NCBI RefSeq assembly: GCF_014193255.1
Contig: NZ_JACHZB010000005.1
Span: 310,001 to 374,000 of the forward strand
Direction: 5' to 3'
Length of the DNA stretch: 64,000 bases
Origin: Rhizobium sp. BK196
Lineage (GTDB): Bacteria; Pseudomonadota; Alphaproteobacteria; Rhizobiales; Rhizobiaceae
In this document: positions 1 through 9,038 of the stretch, one piece after another
How positions within the stretch are numbered: position 1 is the stretch's first letter
Layout of the letters: each line of letters starts with the position of its first letter
Notes under the pieces: generated by a model
What the model saw: only the letters and a program-made list of their open reading frames with translations
Database searches by the model: none
What the model was told of the DNA's origin: nothing
Program-made: the position numbers and the translations under genes

Positions 1-805
1 TGATAATGATCTGTTCGCGATCGCCGCGCATCGGCTCAATGGTGGCAACGCCACGCATGACGACGGAACCGCGGCCGGTTTCATAGGCCGAGCGGATCCC
101 GGCGCGGCCGAGAATCTTGGCTCCGGTCGGGAAGTCGGGGCCAGGAATGATCTGCATCAGTTCCGGCAGTTCGATCGCGGGATCGTTGATCAGCGCAATA
201 CAGCCGTCGATGACCTCAGAAAGGTTATGCGGCGGAATGTTGGTCGCCATGCCGACGGCGATGCCGCCTGCACCGTTGACCAGCAGGTTCGGGAACTTGG
301 CGGGAACGACGACCGGCTCGGAGAGCGTGCCGTCATAGTTGTCGCGGAAGTCGACCGTTTCCTTGTCGAGATCGTCGAGCAGCGAATGGGCCGCCTTCTG
401 CAGGCGGCATTCGGTGTAACGCTCGGCCGCCGGCGGGTCACCGTCGACAGAACCGAAATTGCCCTGGCCGTCGATGAGCGGCAGACGGAGCGACCAATCC
501 TGCGCCATGCGGGCGAGCGCATCGTAAATCGCGGCGTTGCCGTGCGGATGGTATTTACCCATCACATCCCCGGTAACGCGGGCGCATTTGACGTATTTCT
601 TGTTCCAGTCGATGCCGAGCTCGGACATGCCGTAAAGGATGCGCCGATGCACGGGCTTCAGGCCATCGCGCACGTCGGGCAGCGCACGCGACACGATCAC
701 GCTCATGGCGTAATCGAGATAGGACCGCTGCATTTCCTCCATAATGGAGATGGGCTCGATGCCTGGCGGGAGCTTCCCGCCGCCGGGGGGTGTTTGCTCA
801 GTCAA
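1..805 (-). CDS. gyrA: DNA gyrase subunit A, N-terminal part (cut by window edge)
   Basis: The first 268 residues of the type II topoisomerase subunit that cuts and rejoins DNA to introduce negative supercoils; the rest lies left of base 1. The reading frame shows the ParC/GyrA opening ([21 protein letters not shown]), the quinolone-determining helix ([10 protein letters not shown]) and the active-site tyrosine in ERYTE. The likely start is TTG at 805-803, giving [15 protein letters not shown]; no ATG lies closer than residue 22, and a purine-rich AGAAGAGAA stands upstream. Residue 91 (E. coli position 83) is Ala rather than the Ser found in enteric gyrase. The partner subunit GyrB is not in the window. 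Identity is certain; the TTG start is inferred. Confidence 0.96.
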   Translation of the reverse strand, partial: MTEQTPPGGGKLPPGIEPISIMEEMQRSYLDYAMSVIVSRALPDVRDGLKPVHRRILYGMSELGIDWNKKYVKCARVTGDVMGKYHPHGNAAIYDALARMAQDWSLRLPLIDGQGNFGSVDGDPPAAERYTECRLQKAAHSLLDDLDKETVDFRDNYDGTLSEPVVVPAKFPNLLVNGAGGIAVGMATNIPPHNLSEVIDGCIALINDPAIELPELMQIIPGPDFPTGAKILGRAGIRSAYETGRGSVVMRGVATIEPMRGDREQIII

Positions 806-850
806 AACGGTTCACGTTCTCTTCTAGAATCACTCGAAGATTTATAGCGG

Positions 851-897
851 AAAGCCTGTTCCCACGCCAATTTGGCCAAGGGTTTTGAACAGGCTTT
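851..897. repeat. Perfect 11-bp inverted repeat in the gyrA-marC divergent region
   Basis: AAAGCCTGTTC at 851-861 is the exact reverse complement of GAACAGGCTTT at 887-897, separated by 25 bases that hold a smaller GCC/GGC dyad. A T-run follows on the plus strand, so an RNA made rightward could fold into a terminator-like hairpin ahead of the marC start. It could equally be a regulator site between the divergent genes. Only the symmetry is directly visible. Confidence 0.5.
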
Positions 898-1030
898 TGC
901 GGTCGAAAGAGGGCAAACCACGGTATTTGCCCGTAGTAGGAAGACAATCAGCAATCATGCATTTGCCAAATCGGGATCGGCACAGCACAATCATGAAAAA
1001 CAAGCACCTATATGGGGTTTTGGAGAAGCG

Positions 1031-1678
1031 ATGGCAAGCGCCGACCAACTGATCAACGCGTTCACGACGCTGCTTGTCACCATCGATCCGCCAGGGCTTG
1101 CCCCGCTCTTTCTCGGCCTCACTGTGGGTATGAGCCGCCCGGAGCGAAAGCAGGTGGCGCTGCGCGGCATCACGATCGCCTTCATCATCCTTGCCGTTTT
1201 CGCGCTGTTCGGCTCCGGCGTGCTCGGCGTTCTCGGCATTTCCATCGGCGCATTCCGGCTGGCGGGCGGACTGCTGCTTTTTTGGATAGCCTTCGAAATG
1301 GTCTTCGAGCGTCGGCAGGACCGCAAGGAAAAGACCACGGAAGTGGCGATCACCAAGGATCATATCGAGAATATCGCCGTCTTCCCGCTTGCCCTGCCGC
1401 TGATCGCCGGACCGGGGGCCATTTCGGCGACGATCCTGCTCGGAGGCACCCTGCCCTCCACCGTCGAGCGTGCGCAGCTAATCGGCGTCATTGCCGGCTG
1501 CCTGCTGATCACGCTGGTGGTGCTATTCCTCGCCGACCGGCTTGACCGCTTCCTCGGCGTCACCGGCCGGGCGATCCTGACCCGTCTTCTCGGCGTCATC
1601 CTGGCGGCTCTTGCCGCCCAGTTCGTCGTGGACGGTGCGAAATCCGCCCTCAACCTGATCAGCGCGACGCCGACCTGA
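1031..1678 (+). CDS. MarC-family integral membrane protein
   Basis: A 215-residue protein of the MarC/UPF0056 family, predicted to sit in the inner membrane with six hydrophobic segments (first about residues 8-30, last about 185-205). Family hallmarks are the N-terminal IDPPGLAPLF motif and the central PLALPLIAGPGAIS motif. The start at 1031 follows GGAGAAG by three bases. The family was once linked to multiple antibiotic resistance, but that link was not upheld and the substrate is unknown. It stands alone, divergent from gyrA and followed by a strong palindrome. Family assignment is firm; function is open. Confidence 0.9.
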   Translation: MASADQLINAFTTLLVTIDPPGLAPLFLGLTVGMSRPERKQVALRGITIAFIILAVFALFGSGVLGVLGISIGAFRLAGGLLLFWIAFEMVFERRQDRKEKTTEVAITKDHIENIAVFPLALPLIAGPGAISATILLGGTLPSTVERAQLIGVIAGCLLITLVVLFLADRLDRFLGVTGRAILTRLLGVILAALAAQFVVDGAKSALNLISATPT

Positions 1679-1693
1679 AAACGGCGCTTACAA

Positions 1694-1729
1694 ATCGGCC
1701 CGAAAATCGGAATCGATTTTCGGGCCGAT
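1694..1729. terminator. 15-bp palindrome between marC and ssb, probable bidirectional hairpin
   Basis: The arms at 1694-1708 and 1715-1729 are perfect reverse complements around a 6-base loop. It lies between the convergent ends of marC and ssb, so it may terminate both, although no long T-run follows on either side. The sequence just after it (CTAGAGCGCGATCC at about 1747) resembles the intergenic mosaic elements common in rhizobial genomes, so it may belong to a repeated element. Confidence 0.55.
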
Positions 1730-1781
1730 GTGTGGATTCAAAAGGCTAGAGCGCGATCCTCAAATCTTCGGTTAGGATCGA

Positions 1782-2318
1782 TCAAAACGGGATGTCGTCG
1801 TCGAGATCGCGCGAGAAGTTGCCGCCACCGCTGTTGTTGCTGCCGCCACGGGCGCCACCGCTGCTGCGGCCCCCCCCCGACGACGGACCCGCGCCGTAGT
1901 CGTCGCCCCCGAAATCATCGCCGCCGCGACCGCCGCCGAAGCCGGAGCTCGCGCCCCCGCCTTCGCCACGGCCATCAAGCATCGTCAGCGTCGAATTGAA
2001 GCCCTGCAGCACGATTTCCGTCGAGTAGCGGTCGTTGCCGTTCTGATCCTGCCATTTGCGGGTCTGCAGAGCGCCCTCGATATAGAGCTTGGCGCCCTTC
2101 TTCACATATTGTTCGACGACCTTGCAGAGGCCTTCGTTGAAGACGACGACGGTGTGCCATTCAGTCTTCTCGCGGCGCTCGCCGGAGTTGCGGTCGCGCC
2201 AGGTTTCCGAGGTCGCGATGCGGAGATTGGCGATCGGCCGGCCATCCTGCGTGCGCCGGATTTCGGGGTCGGCACCCACGTTTCCGATAAGAATTACCTT
2301 GTTCACACTGCCAGCCAT
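1782..2318 (-). CDS. ssb: Single-stranded DNA-binding protein
   Basis: A 178-residue SSB that coats single-stranded DNA in replication, recombination and repair. Residues 1-110 form the OB fold (NKVILIGNVGADPEIR, then TEWHTVVVFN). Residues about 118-170 are a Gly/Ser-rich disordered linker, and the extreme C-terminus DDDIPF is the acidic tip that binds partner proteins. The ATG at 2318 is chosen because MAGSVNKVILIG is the family start and AAGGTGAG lies just upstream; an in-frame codon at 2357 has no such support. It diverges from uvrA across a region holding an SOS box, a classic arrangement for co-induction on DNA damage. Confidence 0.97.
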   Translation of the reverse strand: MAGSVNKVILIGNVGADPEIRRTQDGRPIANLRIATSETWRDRNSGERREKTEWHTVVVFNEGLCKVVEQYVKKGAKLYIEGALQTRKWQDQNGNDRYSTEIVLQGFNSTLTMLDGRGEGGGASSGFGGGRGGDDFGGDDYGAGPSSGGGRSSGGARGGSNNSGGGNFSRDLDDDIPF

Positions 2319-2431
2319 ATCGCTCACCTTACTGCCGCCCTGACCGGCGGCGTTCAAAAATCATCGGCGCACCTTAAACCATAGAGGACAAGCGATGCGC
2401 ATCCAGGCCCTCTTAATCCACAAGGAATTTT

Positions 2432-2446
2432 GTTCTTTATTTGTTC
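2432..2446. promoter_or_regulatory. SOS (LexA) box, GTTC-N7-GTTC, shared by ssb and uvrA
   Basis: Positions 2432-2435 and 2443-2446 are both GTTC with exactly seven bases between, matching the direct-repeat LexA site known in alphaproteobacteria. It sits 113 bases before the ssb start and 126 bases before the uvrA start in an AT-rich stretch, with a TATGAT possible -10 element at 2458-2463 toward uvrA. LexA binding is inferred from the motif and the gene pair. Confidence 0.85.
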
Positions 2447-2572
2447 TAATTATTCGCTATGATCCTGTCAACAGAATCGAAAACCTTTGTTGTTCCGGAC
2501 ATTCAGCCTCGACTCGCCCGCTGGCATCACTAAATAAGGGCTGTGATCCCCAAACCACTTGAAGCAGAGACG

Positions 2573-5497
2573 ATGAGCGAACTGAAGACGATCTCCATCC
2601 GTGGCGCGCGCGAGCATAATCTGAAGGGCATCGACCTCGATCTGCCGCGCAACAAGCTGATCGTCATGACCGGCCTTTCCGGCTCCGGCAAATCCTCGCT
2701 CGCCTTCGATACGATCTATGCTGAGGGCCAGCGCCGCTATGTCGAAAGCCTTTCCGCCTATGCACGCCAGTTCCTGGAAATGATGCAGAAGCCTGATGTC
2801 GATCAGATCGACGGCCTGTCGCCGGCAATCTCGATCGAGCAGAAGACGACCTCGCGCAATCCGCGCTCGACCGTCGGCACCGTCACCGAAATCTACGACT
2901 ATATGCGCCTGTTGTTTGCACGTGTCGGCGTTCCCTATTCGCCGGCCACCGGCCTACCGATCGAGAGCCAGACAGTGAGTCAGATGGTGGACCGTGTACT
3001 CGCCTTCGAGGAAGGTACACGTCTTTATATATTGGCGCCGATGATCCGTGGCCGTAAGGGCGAGTACAAGAAGGAACTGGCGGAGCTCATGAAAAAGGGC
3101 TTCCAGCGCGTCAAGGTGGACGGGCAGTTCTACGAGATCGCCGATGCGCCAACGCTCGACAAGAAATATAAGCACGATATCGACGTGGTCATCGACCGTA
3201 TCGTCGTGCGGCCCGACATGGCTTCGCGCCTGGCCGACAGTTTCGAAACGGCGCTGAAGCTTGCCGACGGCCTCGCCGTTGCCGAATTCGCCGACAAGCC
3301 GCTGCCGCCCGAGGAAACCTCGGCCGGCGGCTCGGCCAACAAATCGCTCAACGAGACGCACGAGCGTGTGCTGTTTTCGGAAAAGTTTGCGTGCCCGGTT
3401 TCCGGCTTCACCATTCCGGAGATCGAACCGCGGCTCTTTTCGTTCAACAATCCTTTCGGCGCGTGTCCGACCTGCGACGGTCTCGGTTCACAGCAGAAGA
3501 TCGACCCGGATCTGATCGTGCCCGAGCCGGAGCGTACACTGCGCGACGGTGCGATCGCGCCCTGGGCCAAGTCCACTTCGCCCTATTACAACCAGACGCT
3601 GGAAGCGCTCGGCAAGCATTTCGGCTTCAAGCTCGGCAGCCGCTGGAACGACCTTCCCGAAAAAGCCAAGGATGTCATCCTGAACGGCACCGAGGAGAGG
3701 ATCGAATTCCACTATGCCGATGGTGCGCGTTCCTACACCACCTCGAAGAATTTCGAAGGCATCGTACCCAATCTCGAGCGGCGCTGGAAGGAAACGGATT
3801 CGGCCTGGGCGCGCGAGGATATCGAGCGCTTCATGTCGGCAGCCCCCTGCCCGTCCTGCAACGGCTTTCGCCTGAAGCCGGAAGCGCTGGCGGTCAAGAT
3901 CAACAAGCTGCATATCGGCGAAGTCACGCAAATGTCGATCCGCATCGCCCGCGACTGGTTCGAGGAACTGCCGGCGACATTCAACGCCAAGCAGAACGAG
4001 ATTGCCGTGCGCATTCTCAAGGAAATCCGCGACCGATTGCGTTTCCTCAATGATGTGGGTCTCGAATATCTCAGCCTGTCGCGCAATTCCGGCACGCTGT
4101 CGGGCGGCGAGAGCCAGCGTATCCGACTTGCCTCGCAAATCGGATCGGGCCTGACCGGGGTTCTCTACGTGCTCGACGAACCGTCGATCGGCCTGCATCA
4201 GCGCGACAACGCCCGCCTGCTCGACACGCTGAAGCACCTGCGAGACATCGGCAACACGGTCATCGTGGTCGAGCATGACGAAGATGCGATCCTGACGGCA
4301 GATGATGTTGTCGATATCGGCCCGGCGGCGGGCGTGCATGGCGGCCAGGTGGTGGCGCATGGCACGCCGCAGGAGATCATGGCCAATCCGAAATCGCTGA
4401 CCGGCAAATATCTGTCGGGCGAACTTGGCGTGGCCCTGCCTGACGAACGGCGCAAGCCGAAGAAGGGCAAGGAGATCAAGGTTATTGGTGCACGCGGCAA
4501 CAATCTGAAGAACGTCACAGCGGCGATCCCGCTCGGGGTCTTCACGGCGGTGACAGGCGTGTCGGGTGGTGGCAAGTCCACCTTCCTCATCGAGACGCTC
4601 TACAAGTCGGCGGCACGACGCGTCATGGGCGCGCGCGAAATCCCTGCCGATCACGACCGCATCGATGGTTTCGAGCATATCGACAAGGTGATCGACATCG
4701 ACCAGTCGCCGATCGGCCGCACACCGCGTTCGAACCCGGCCACTTATACAGGCGCCTTCACACCGATCCGTGACTGGTTTGCCGGCCTGCCGGAGGCAAA
4801 GGCACGCGGCTATCAGCCGGGCCGTTTCTCCTTCAACGTCAAGGGCGGCCGTTGTGAGGCCTGCCAGGGCGATGGCGTTATCAAGATCGAGATGCACTTC
4901 CTGCCTGACGTCTATGTCACCTGCGACGTCTGCCACGGCAAGCGTTACAACCGCGAAACGCTCGATGTCACCTTCAAGGGCAAGTCGATCTCCGACGTGC
5001 TGGACATGACGGTGGAAGAAGGCGTCGAGTTCTTCGCAGCGGTTCCGGCCGTACGCGACAAGCTGCAGTCTCTGTTCGATGTCGGTCTTGGCTATATCAA
5101 GGTCGGCCAGCAGGCCAATACGCTTTCGGGTGGCGAGGCGCAGCGCGTCAAGCTCGCCAAGGAACTATCGAAGCGCTCGACGGGCCGCACGCTCTATATC
5201 CTCGACGAGCCGACGACCGGCCTGCATTTCCATGACGTCTCCAAGCTTCTGGAAATGCTGCACGAGCTGGTCAATCAGGGCAATTCGGTTGTTGTCATCG
5301 AGCACAATCTCGAAGTCATCAAGACGGCCGACTGGATCCTCGATTTCGGACCTGAAGGTGGCGACGGCGGCGGCGAGATCGTGGCCGTCGGCACGCCGGA
5401 GACCATTGTCCAGGAGAAGCGTTCCTATACCGGTCAGTTCTTGAAGGAATTGCTGGAGCGGCGGCCGGTCAAGAAGGCGGTCGTAGCAGCGGAATGA
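2573..5497 (+). CDS. uvrA: Excinuclease ABC subunit A
   Basis: The damage-recognition ATPase of nucleotide excision repair, 974 residues. Two ABC modules are visible: Walker [13 protein letters not shown] early and [11 protein letters not shown] in the second half, with signatures LSGGESQR and LSGGEAQR. Cysteine pairs of the zinc modules are CPTC, CPSC, CEAC and CDVC; the first module reads CPVS, so one expected Cys is Ser277. The start [11 protein letters not shown] at 2573 fits the family; an in-frame GTG at 2543 would add ten residues and has its own AAGGG, so the start is not fully settled. The promoter region carries a LexA box. The stop overlaps the next gene's ATG by four bases. Confidence 0.97.
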   Translation: MSELKTISIRGAREHNLKGIDLDLPRNKLIVMTGLSGSGKSSLAFDTIYAEGQRRYVESLSAYARQFLEMMQKPDVDQIDGLSPAISIEQKTTSRNPRSTVGTVTEIYDYMRLLFARVGVPYSPATGLPIESQTVSQMVDRVLAFEEGTRLYILAPMIRGRKGEYKKELAELMKKGFQRVKVDGQFYEIADAPTLDKKYKHDIDVVIDRIVVRPDMASRLADSFETALKLADGLAVAEFADKPLPPEETSAGGSANKSLNETHERVLFSEKFACPVSGFTIPEIEPRLFSFNNPFGACPTCDGLGSQQKIDPDLIVPEPERTLRDGAIAPWAKSTSPYYNQTLEALGKHFGFKLGSRWNDLPEKAKDVILNGTEERIEFHYADGARSYTTSKNFEGIVPNLERRWKETDSAWAREDIERFMSAAPCPSCNGFRLKPEALAVKINKLHIGEVTQMSIRIARDWFEELPATFNAKQNEIAVRILKEIRDRLRFLNDVGLEYLSLSRNSGTLSGGESQRIRLASQIGSGLTGVLYVLDEPSIGLHQRDNARLLDTLKHLRDIGNTVIVVEHDEDAILTADDVVDIGPAAGVHGGQVVAHGTPQEIMANPKSLTGKYLSGELGVALPDERRKPKKGKEIKVIGARGNNLKNVTAAIPLGVFTAVTGVSGGGKSTFLIETLYKSAARRVMGAREIPADHDRIDGFEHIDKVIDIDQSPIGRTPRSNPATYTGAFTPIRDWFAGLPEAKARGYQPGRFSFNVKGGRCEACQGDGVIKIEMHFLPDVYVTCDVCHGKRYNRETLDVTFKGKSISDVLDMTVEEGVEFFAAVPAVRDKLQSLFDVGLGYIKVGQQANTLSGGEAQRVKLAKELSKRSTGRTLYILDEPTTGLHFHDVSKLLEMLHELVNQGNSVVVIEHNLEVIKTADWILDFGPEGGDGGGEIVAVGTPETIVQEKRSYTGQFLKELLERRPVKKAVVAAE

Positions 5498-5972
5498 CGA
5501 TGCGGATCGCCACGATTGCGGAACTGCCTGCGGTCATGACGCTGACATCGGCTGCCTATCAGCCCTATACCGATCTTTTCGGCTATCCGCCGATCCCGGT
5601 GACGGAAAATTACGAGCCGCGGATCGAACGCGGCGAAGTCTGCTACGGGAGGCTGATGGTACCATGGCGGGGCTCGCGGTCGTCGAGCGCCATGCCAACC
5701 ACGTGATGCTTTTCAGCATTGCGGTATCGCCAGACTTCCAGGGAGCGGGACATGGCGTGGCCATGCTGCGCTGGCTGGAGGACAAAGCGCGGGAGTGGGG
5801 AAAGCCAGAGATGCGGCTCTATACCAATGCGCGGATGGAGCGAAACATCGCGCTTTATTCCGCCTTCGGTTTTCAGGAAACGGGTCGCCGGCCCAATCCC
5901 TATCGGCCAGGATGGACCATCGTCGACATGACAAAGAAGGTCGATGGGGCAAAGAAGGTTGGCGCGATCTGA
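5494..5972 (+). pseudogene. GNAT-family N-acetyltransferase broken by a one-base frameshift
   Basis: The frame opening at 5494 (ATG overlapping the uvrA stop) encodes an acetyltransferase start, AAYQPYTDLFGYPPIPVTEN, up to IERGEV. At about 5641-5643 the homologous frame moves: the second half, with HANHVMLFSIAVSPDFQGAG (acetyl-CoA loop region) and YTNARMERNIALYSAFGFQETG, continues in another frame to the stop at 5970-5972. Adding one G to TCTG/CTACGG would restore GEVWLREADGTMAGLAV, a normal GNAT sequence. Either a recent inactivating deletion or a sequencing error is possible; everything on both sides is undamaged. If intact it would be about 159 residues and coupled to uvrA. Confidence 0.8.
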
Positions 5973-5994
5973 GGGATCGCAAGAGGAGGAGCAG

Positions 5995-6801
5995 ATGAGC
6001 AAATCGGGCACGATCCGCGTAGGTATCGGCGGCTGGACATTCGAGCCGTGGCGCGGCCATTTCTTTCCCGCCGATCTCAAGCAGAAAGACGAGCTGAACT
6101 ATGCCAGCCGCCAGCTGAAGGTCATCGAAGTCAACGGCACCTACTACAGCACGCAGAAGCCAGCGGTCTTTGCCAAATGGGCCGCTGATGTGCCCGATGG
6201 CTTCGTTTTTTCGCTAAAGGCAACGCGTTACACAACGAACCGCCGTGTGCTTGCAGAGGCATGGGAATCGATGGAGAAATTCCTTTCATCCGGCATCAGC
6301 GAACTTGGCGATCATCTCGGCCCTCTGCTCTGGCAGTTTGCGCCGACGAAAAGGTTCGAACCCGATGATTTCGAGGCGTTCCTGAAGCTGCTGCCGGAGA
6401 AGCAGGACGGACTGAAGCTGCGCCATGTCGTGGAAGTCAGGCACGATTCCTTCAAGGTGCCGGAATTCGTCGCACTGCTTGAGAAATATGGTGTGGCGCC
6501 TGTCTGCGCAGAGCATTTCGACTATCCGATGATTGCCGATGTGACGGCGGATTTCGTCTATACGCGGCTTCAGAAGGGATCGGATGACATTCCGACCTGC
6601 TATCCGGAACCGGAGTTGAAGGACTGGGCCAAACGACTTGAGACCTGGGCCGAAGGAAAAGTGCCTGACGACCTGCCGTTGATCGACAAGGACAGGAAGG
6701 TCAAGGTCGAGCCGCGCGACGTCTTTGCTTTCATGATCCATGAGGGCAAAGTCAATGCGCCGCATGGGGCGATCGCCCTGCAGAAGCGGATCGACAAATA
6801 A
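5995..6801 (+). CDS. DUF72 family protein
   Basis: A 268-residue protein of the DUF72 (YecE-like) family, which adopts a TIM-barrel-like fold; its reaction is unknown. The family pattern is clear: GIGGWTFEPWRG at the N-terminus, the EVNGTYYSTQK strand, the FVFSLKATRYTTNRR motif and the VEVRHDSF motif in the middle. The start at 5995 is supported by AAGAGGAGG a few bases upstream. It follows the broken acetyltransferase by 22 bases, so it may be read with uvrA as a damage-responsive unit, which is inference from spacing only. Confidence 0.88.
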   Translation: MSKSGTIRVGIGGWTFEPWRGHFFPADLKQKDELNYASRQLKVIEVNGTYYSTQKPAVFAKWAADVPDGFVFSLKATRYTTNRRVLAEAWESMEKFLSSGISELGDHLGPLLWQFAPTKRFEPDDFEAFLKLLPEKQDGLKLRHVVEVRHDSFKVPEFVALLEKYGVAPVCAEHFDYPMIADVTADFVYTRLQKGSDDIPTCYPEPELKDWAKRLETWAEGKVPDDLPLIDKDRKVKVEPRDVFAFMIHEGKVNAPHGAIALQKRIDK

Positions 6802-6805
6802 TCGC

Positions 6806-8278
6806 TCAGTAGGGCAGTACGTGCGCGGCGAGATCTTCGGCCGTCAACCCTTTCCCGGCGCGGTGGCCTGCCTCTCCATGCAGCCAGACAGCAGCAGCTG
6901 CTGCCTCGAATGCCGGCAGGCCCTGAGCGAGCAAGCCGCCGATAATGCCTGCCAGCACATCGCCGGAACCGGCGGTCGCGAGCCAGACCGGTGCGTTGGT
7001 GTTGATCAGCGCCCGTCCGTCCGGAGAGGCGATGACGGTATCGGCACCCTTGTAGATGATGATTGCATTAGAGCGGCCGGCGGCGGCCAGTGCCTTGTCC
7101 ACCTTTCCTGCCCTCTTATCTGCGGCGATATCAGGAAAGAGGCGCGCAAACTCGCCATCATGTGGCGTTAGAACGAGGCGCGGCTCTCCCCTGAACAGAT
7201 CGAACAGCGCCTGCGGGTCATCCTTGAACGAGCTGATGCCGTCGGCATCGAGAACGAGATGACGGTCGCGCAGTAGGGATACGAATTTGCGGGCCTTCTT
7301 TCCGATGCCGAAGCCAGGGCCGAGAACGAAGGTCTGAAGACGTGCATCTTCAAGCCAGCCCTTCAATGCCGCCGCGTCGTCAATCGCGTGCAGCATAATG
7401 GCGGTCAGATGGGCGCTGTTGGCGGAAAGTGCTTCGCTCGGCGCGGCGATGGTGACAAGCCCGGCCCCGGCCTTCAGCCCCGCCATGGCCGACATGCGGG
7501 CGGCGCCTGTCTTGCTCGCATCACCTGAAAATACAACAAGGTGGCCACGCTTATATTTGTGTGTCTCCATCTGCTCGGTCGGAATGACAGCACGCCACGC
7601 GGCAGGTGTGTTCTCATCGACACGACCATCCGTCTGCGCGCTGATGATTCGGCTCGGAATACCGATATCGAAGACCTCAAGGCTGCCGCAAAGCTCCCTG
7701 CCCGGCATCAGCAGATGGCCGGGCTTGCGGGTCATGAAGGTCACGGTATGCGCCGCGCGGAAGGCGGCTCCGAGTACTGCGCCAGTGCGGCCGTCGAGGC
7801 CGGATGGCAGATCGACGGCGATGACCGCAATGCGCGCCTTCTCCACCTTTTGGATCAGTTCGGCCACGTCCGCCGGGACAGCGCGCGCAAGGCCCGCACC
7901 AAAGAGACCGTCGATGACGATATCGCCCTGCTGCGGATCATAGTTGCCTATATCCAATCCTTTCAGTGCACAGGCTGCCCTCGCCCGTGCGGCGTCTCCC
8001 TTCAGCTTCTCCGGATCACCAAGATGAAAGATCTCCACGTGTGCGCCGCTCTCCTGCAGGAGCCGGGCAACCACATAGCCGTCGCCGCCATTGTTGCCCG
8101 GACCGCAGAGGACGGCAAAGCGTACAGCGCCCGGATAAAGCCGCAGCGCAGTGGCGGCGACCGCAGCACCTGCCTTCTCCATCAGGCCGTAGGAGTCGAT
8201 TCCGGATTCAGCAGCAGCCCTATCGGCCGCAGCCATTTCTGCGGGTGTCAGGAGGAGATCGGAAAGGCGCTGGCTCAT
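6806..8278 (-). CDS. nnr: Bifunctional NAD(P)H-hydrate epimerase / ADP-dependent dehydratase
   Basis: A 490-residue fusion that repairs damaged NADH and NADPH. Residues about 1-215 are the YjeF_N epimerase domain (CGPGNNGGDGYVVARLL). Residues about 225-485 are the ribokinase-like dehydratase domain that removes the hydrate using ADP (KRGHLVVFSGDASKTGAARMSA, LTPHDGEFARLFP, and the nucleotide motif ATAGSGDVLAGIIGG). The ATG at 8278 is preferred over an in-frame TTG at 8290. It ends a few bases from the DUF72 gene on the other strand and diverges from glnB. The fused form matches E. coli YjeF/Nnr in architecture. Confidence 0.94.
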   Translation of the reverse strand: MSQRLSDLLLTPAEMAAADRAAAESGIDSYGLMEKAGAAVAATALRLYPGAVRFAVLCGPGNNGGDGYVVARLLQESGAHVEIFHLGDPEKLKGDAARARAACALKGLDIGNYDPQQGDIVIDGLFGAGLARAVPADVAELIQKVEKARIAVIAVDLPSGLDGRTGAVLGAAFRAAHTVTFMTRKPGHLLMPGRELCGSLEVFDIGIPSRIISAQTDGRVDENTPAAWRAVIPTEQMETHKYKRGHLVVFSGDASKTGAARMSAMAGLKAGAGLVTIAAPSEALSANSAHLTAIMLHAIDDAAALKGWLEDARLQTFVLGPGFGIGKKARKFVSLLRDRHLVLDADGISSFKDDPQALFDLFRGEPRLVLTPHDGEFARLFPDIAADKRAGKVDKALAAAGRSNAIIIYKGADTVIASPDGRALINTNAPVWLATAGSGDVLAGIIGGLLAQGLPAFEAAAAAVWLHGEAGHRAGKGLTAEDLAAHVLPY

Positions 8279-8421
8279 GGACCTATTCAATTCAAAAAAC
8301 GCCTAAAAAACAACCGTATGATCAAGAAAACAAGAGGTCATATTTTATGCATCTGATTAATTTTTCATCGAATCGCAAGACACCCGGGGAAGTCGAAATT
8401 GAAATGGTTTTTTCAGGTTTT

Positions 8422-8443
8422 GTGCCATTTTCGATAAAAACAC
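8422..8443 (+). promoter_or_regulatory. Candidate upstream activator (NtrC-like) dyad before glnB
   Basis: An imperfect dyad runs from GTG at 8422-8424 to CAC at 8441-8443, with seven of ten arm positions complementary. It lies just over 100 bp upstream of the sigma54 promoter, where NtrC enhancers usually sit. It does not match the enteric GCAC-N-GTGC consensus well, so this is a weak candidate. Confidence 0.25.
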
Positions 8444-8519
8444 GACCCCCTTCACCTCTTTTTTCATCAAAACGACATGGAACGCGGGCAAACAGCGCTG
8501 CGCGGATAAAATTCCGTGA

Positions 8520-8960
<441 letters not shown>

Positions 8961-9038
8961 CCGGCTTTGCCTTCGGCGAAGCTCACTCATCCTCATCGTA
9001 CATAACCTAACGTCATCACAAAATAGAGGAAGCATCTT

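Noticed and set aside
3488..4936. A 482-codon frame antisense to uvrA
   Set aside because: It is the mirror of a strongly biased real gene; the protein has no recognisable domain.
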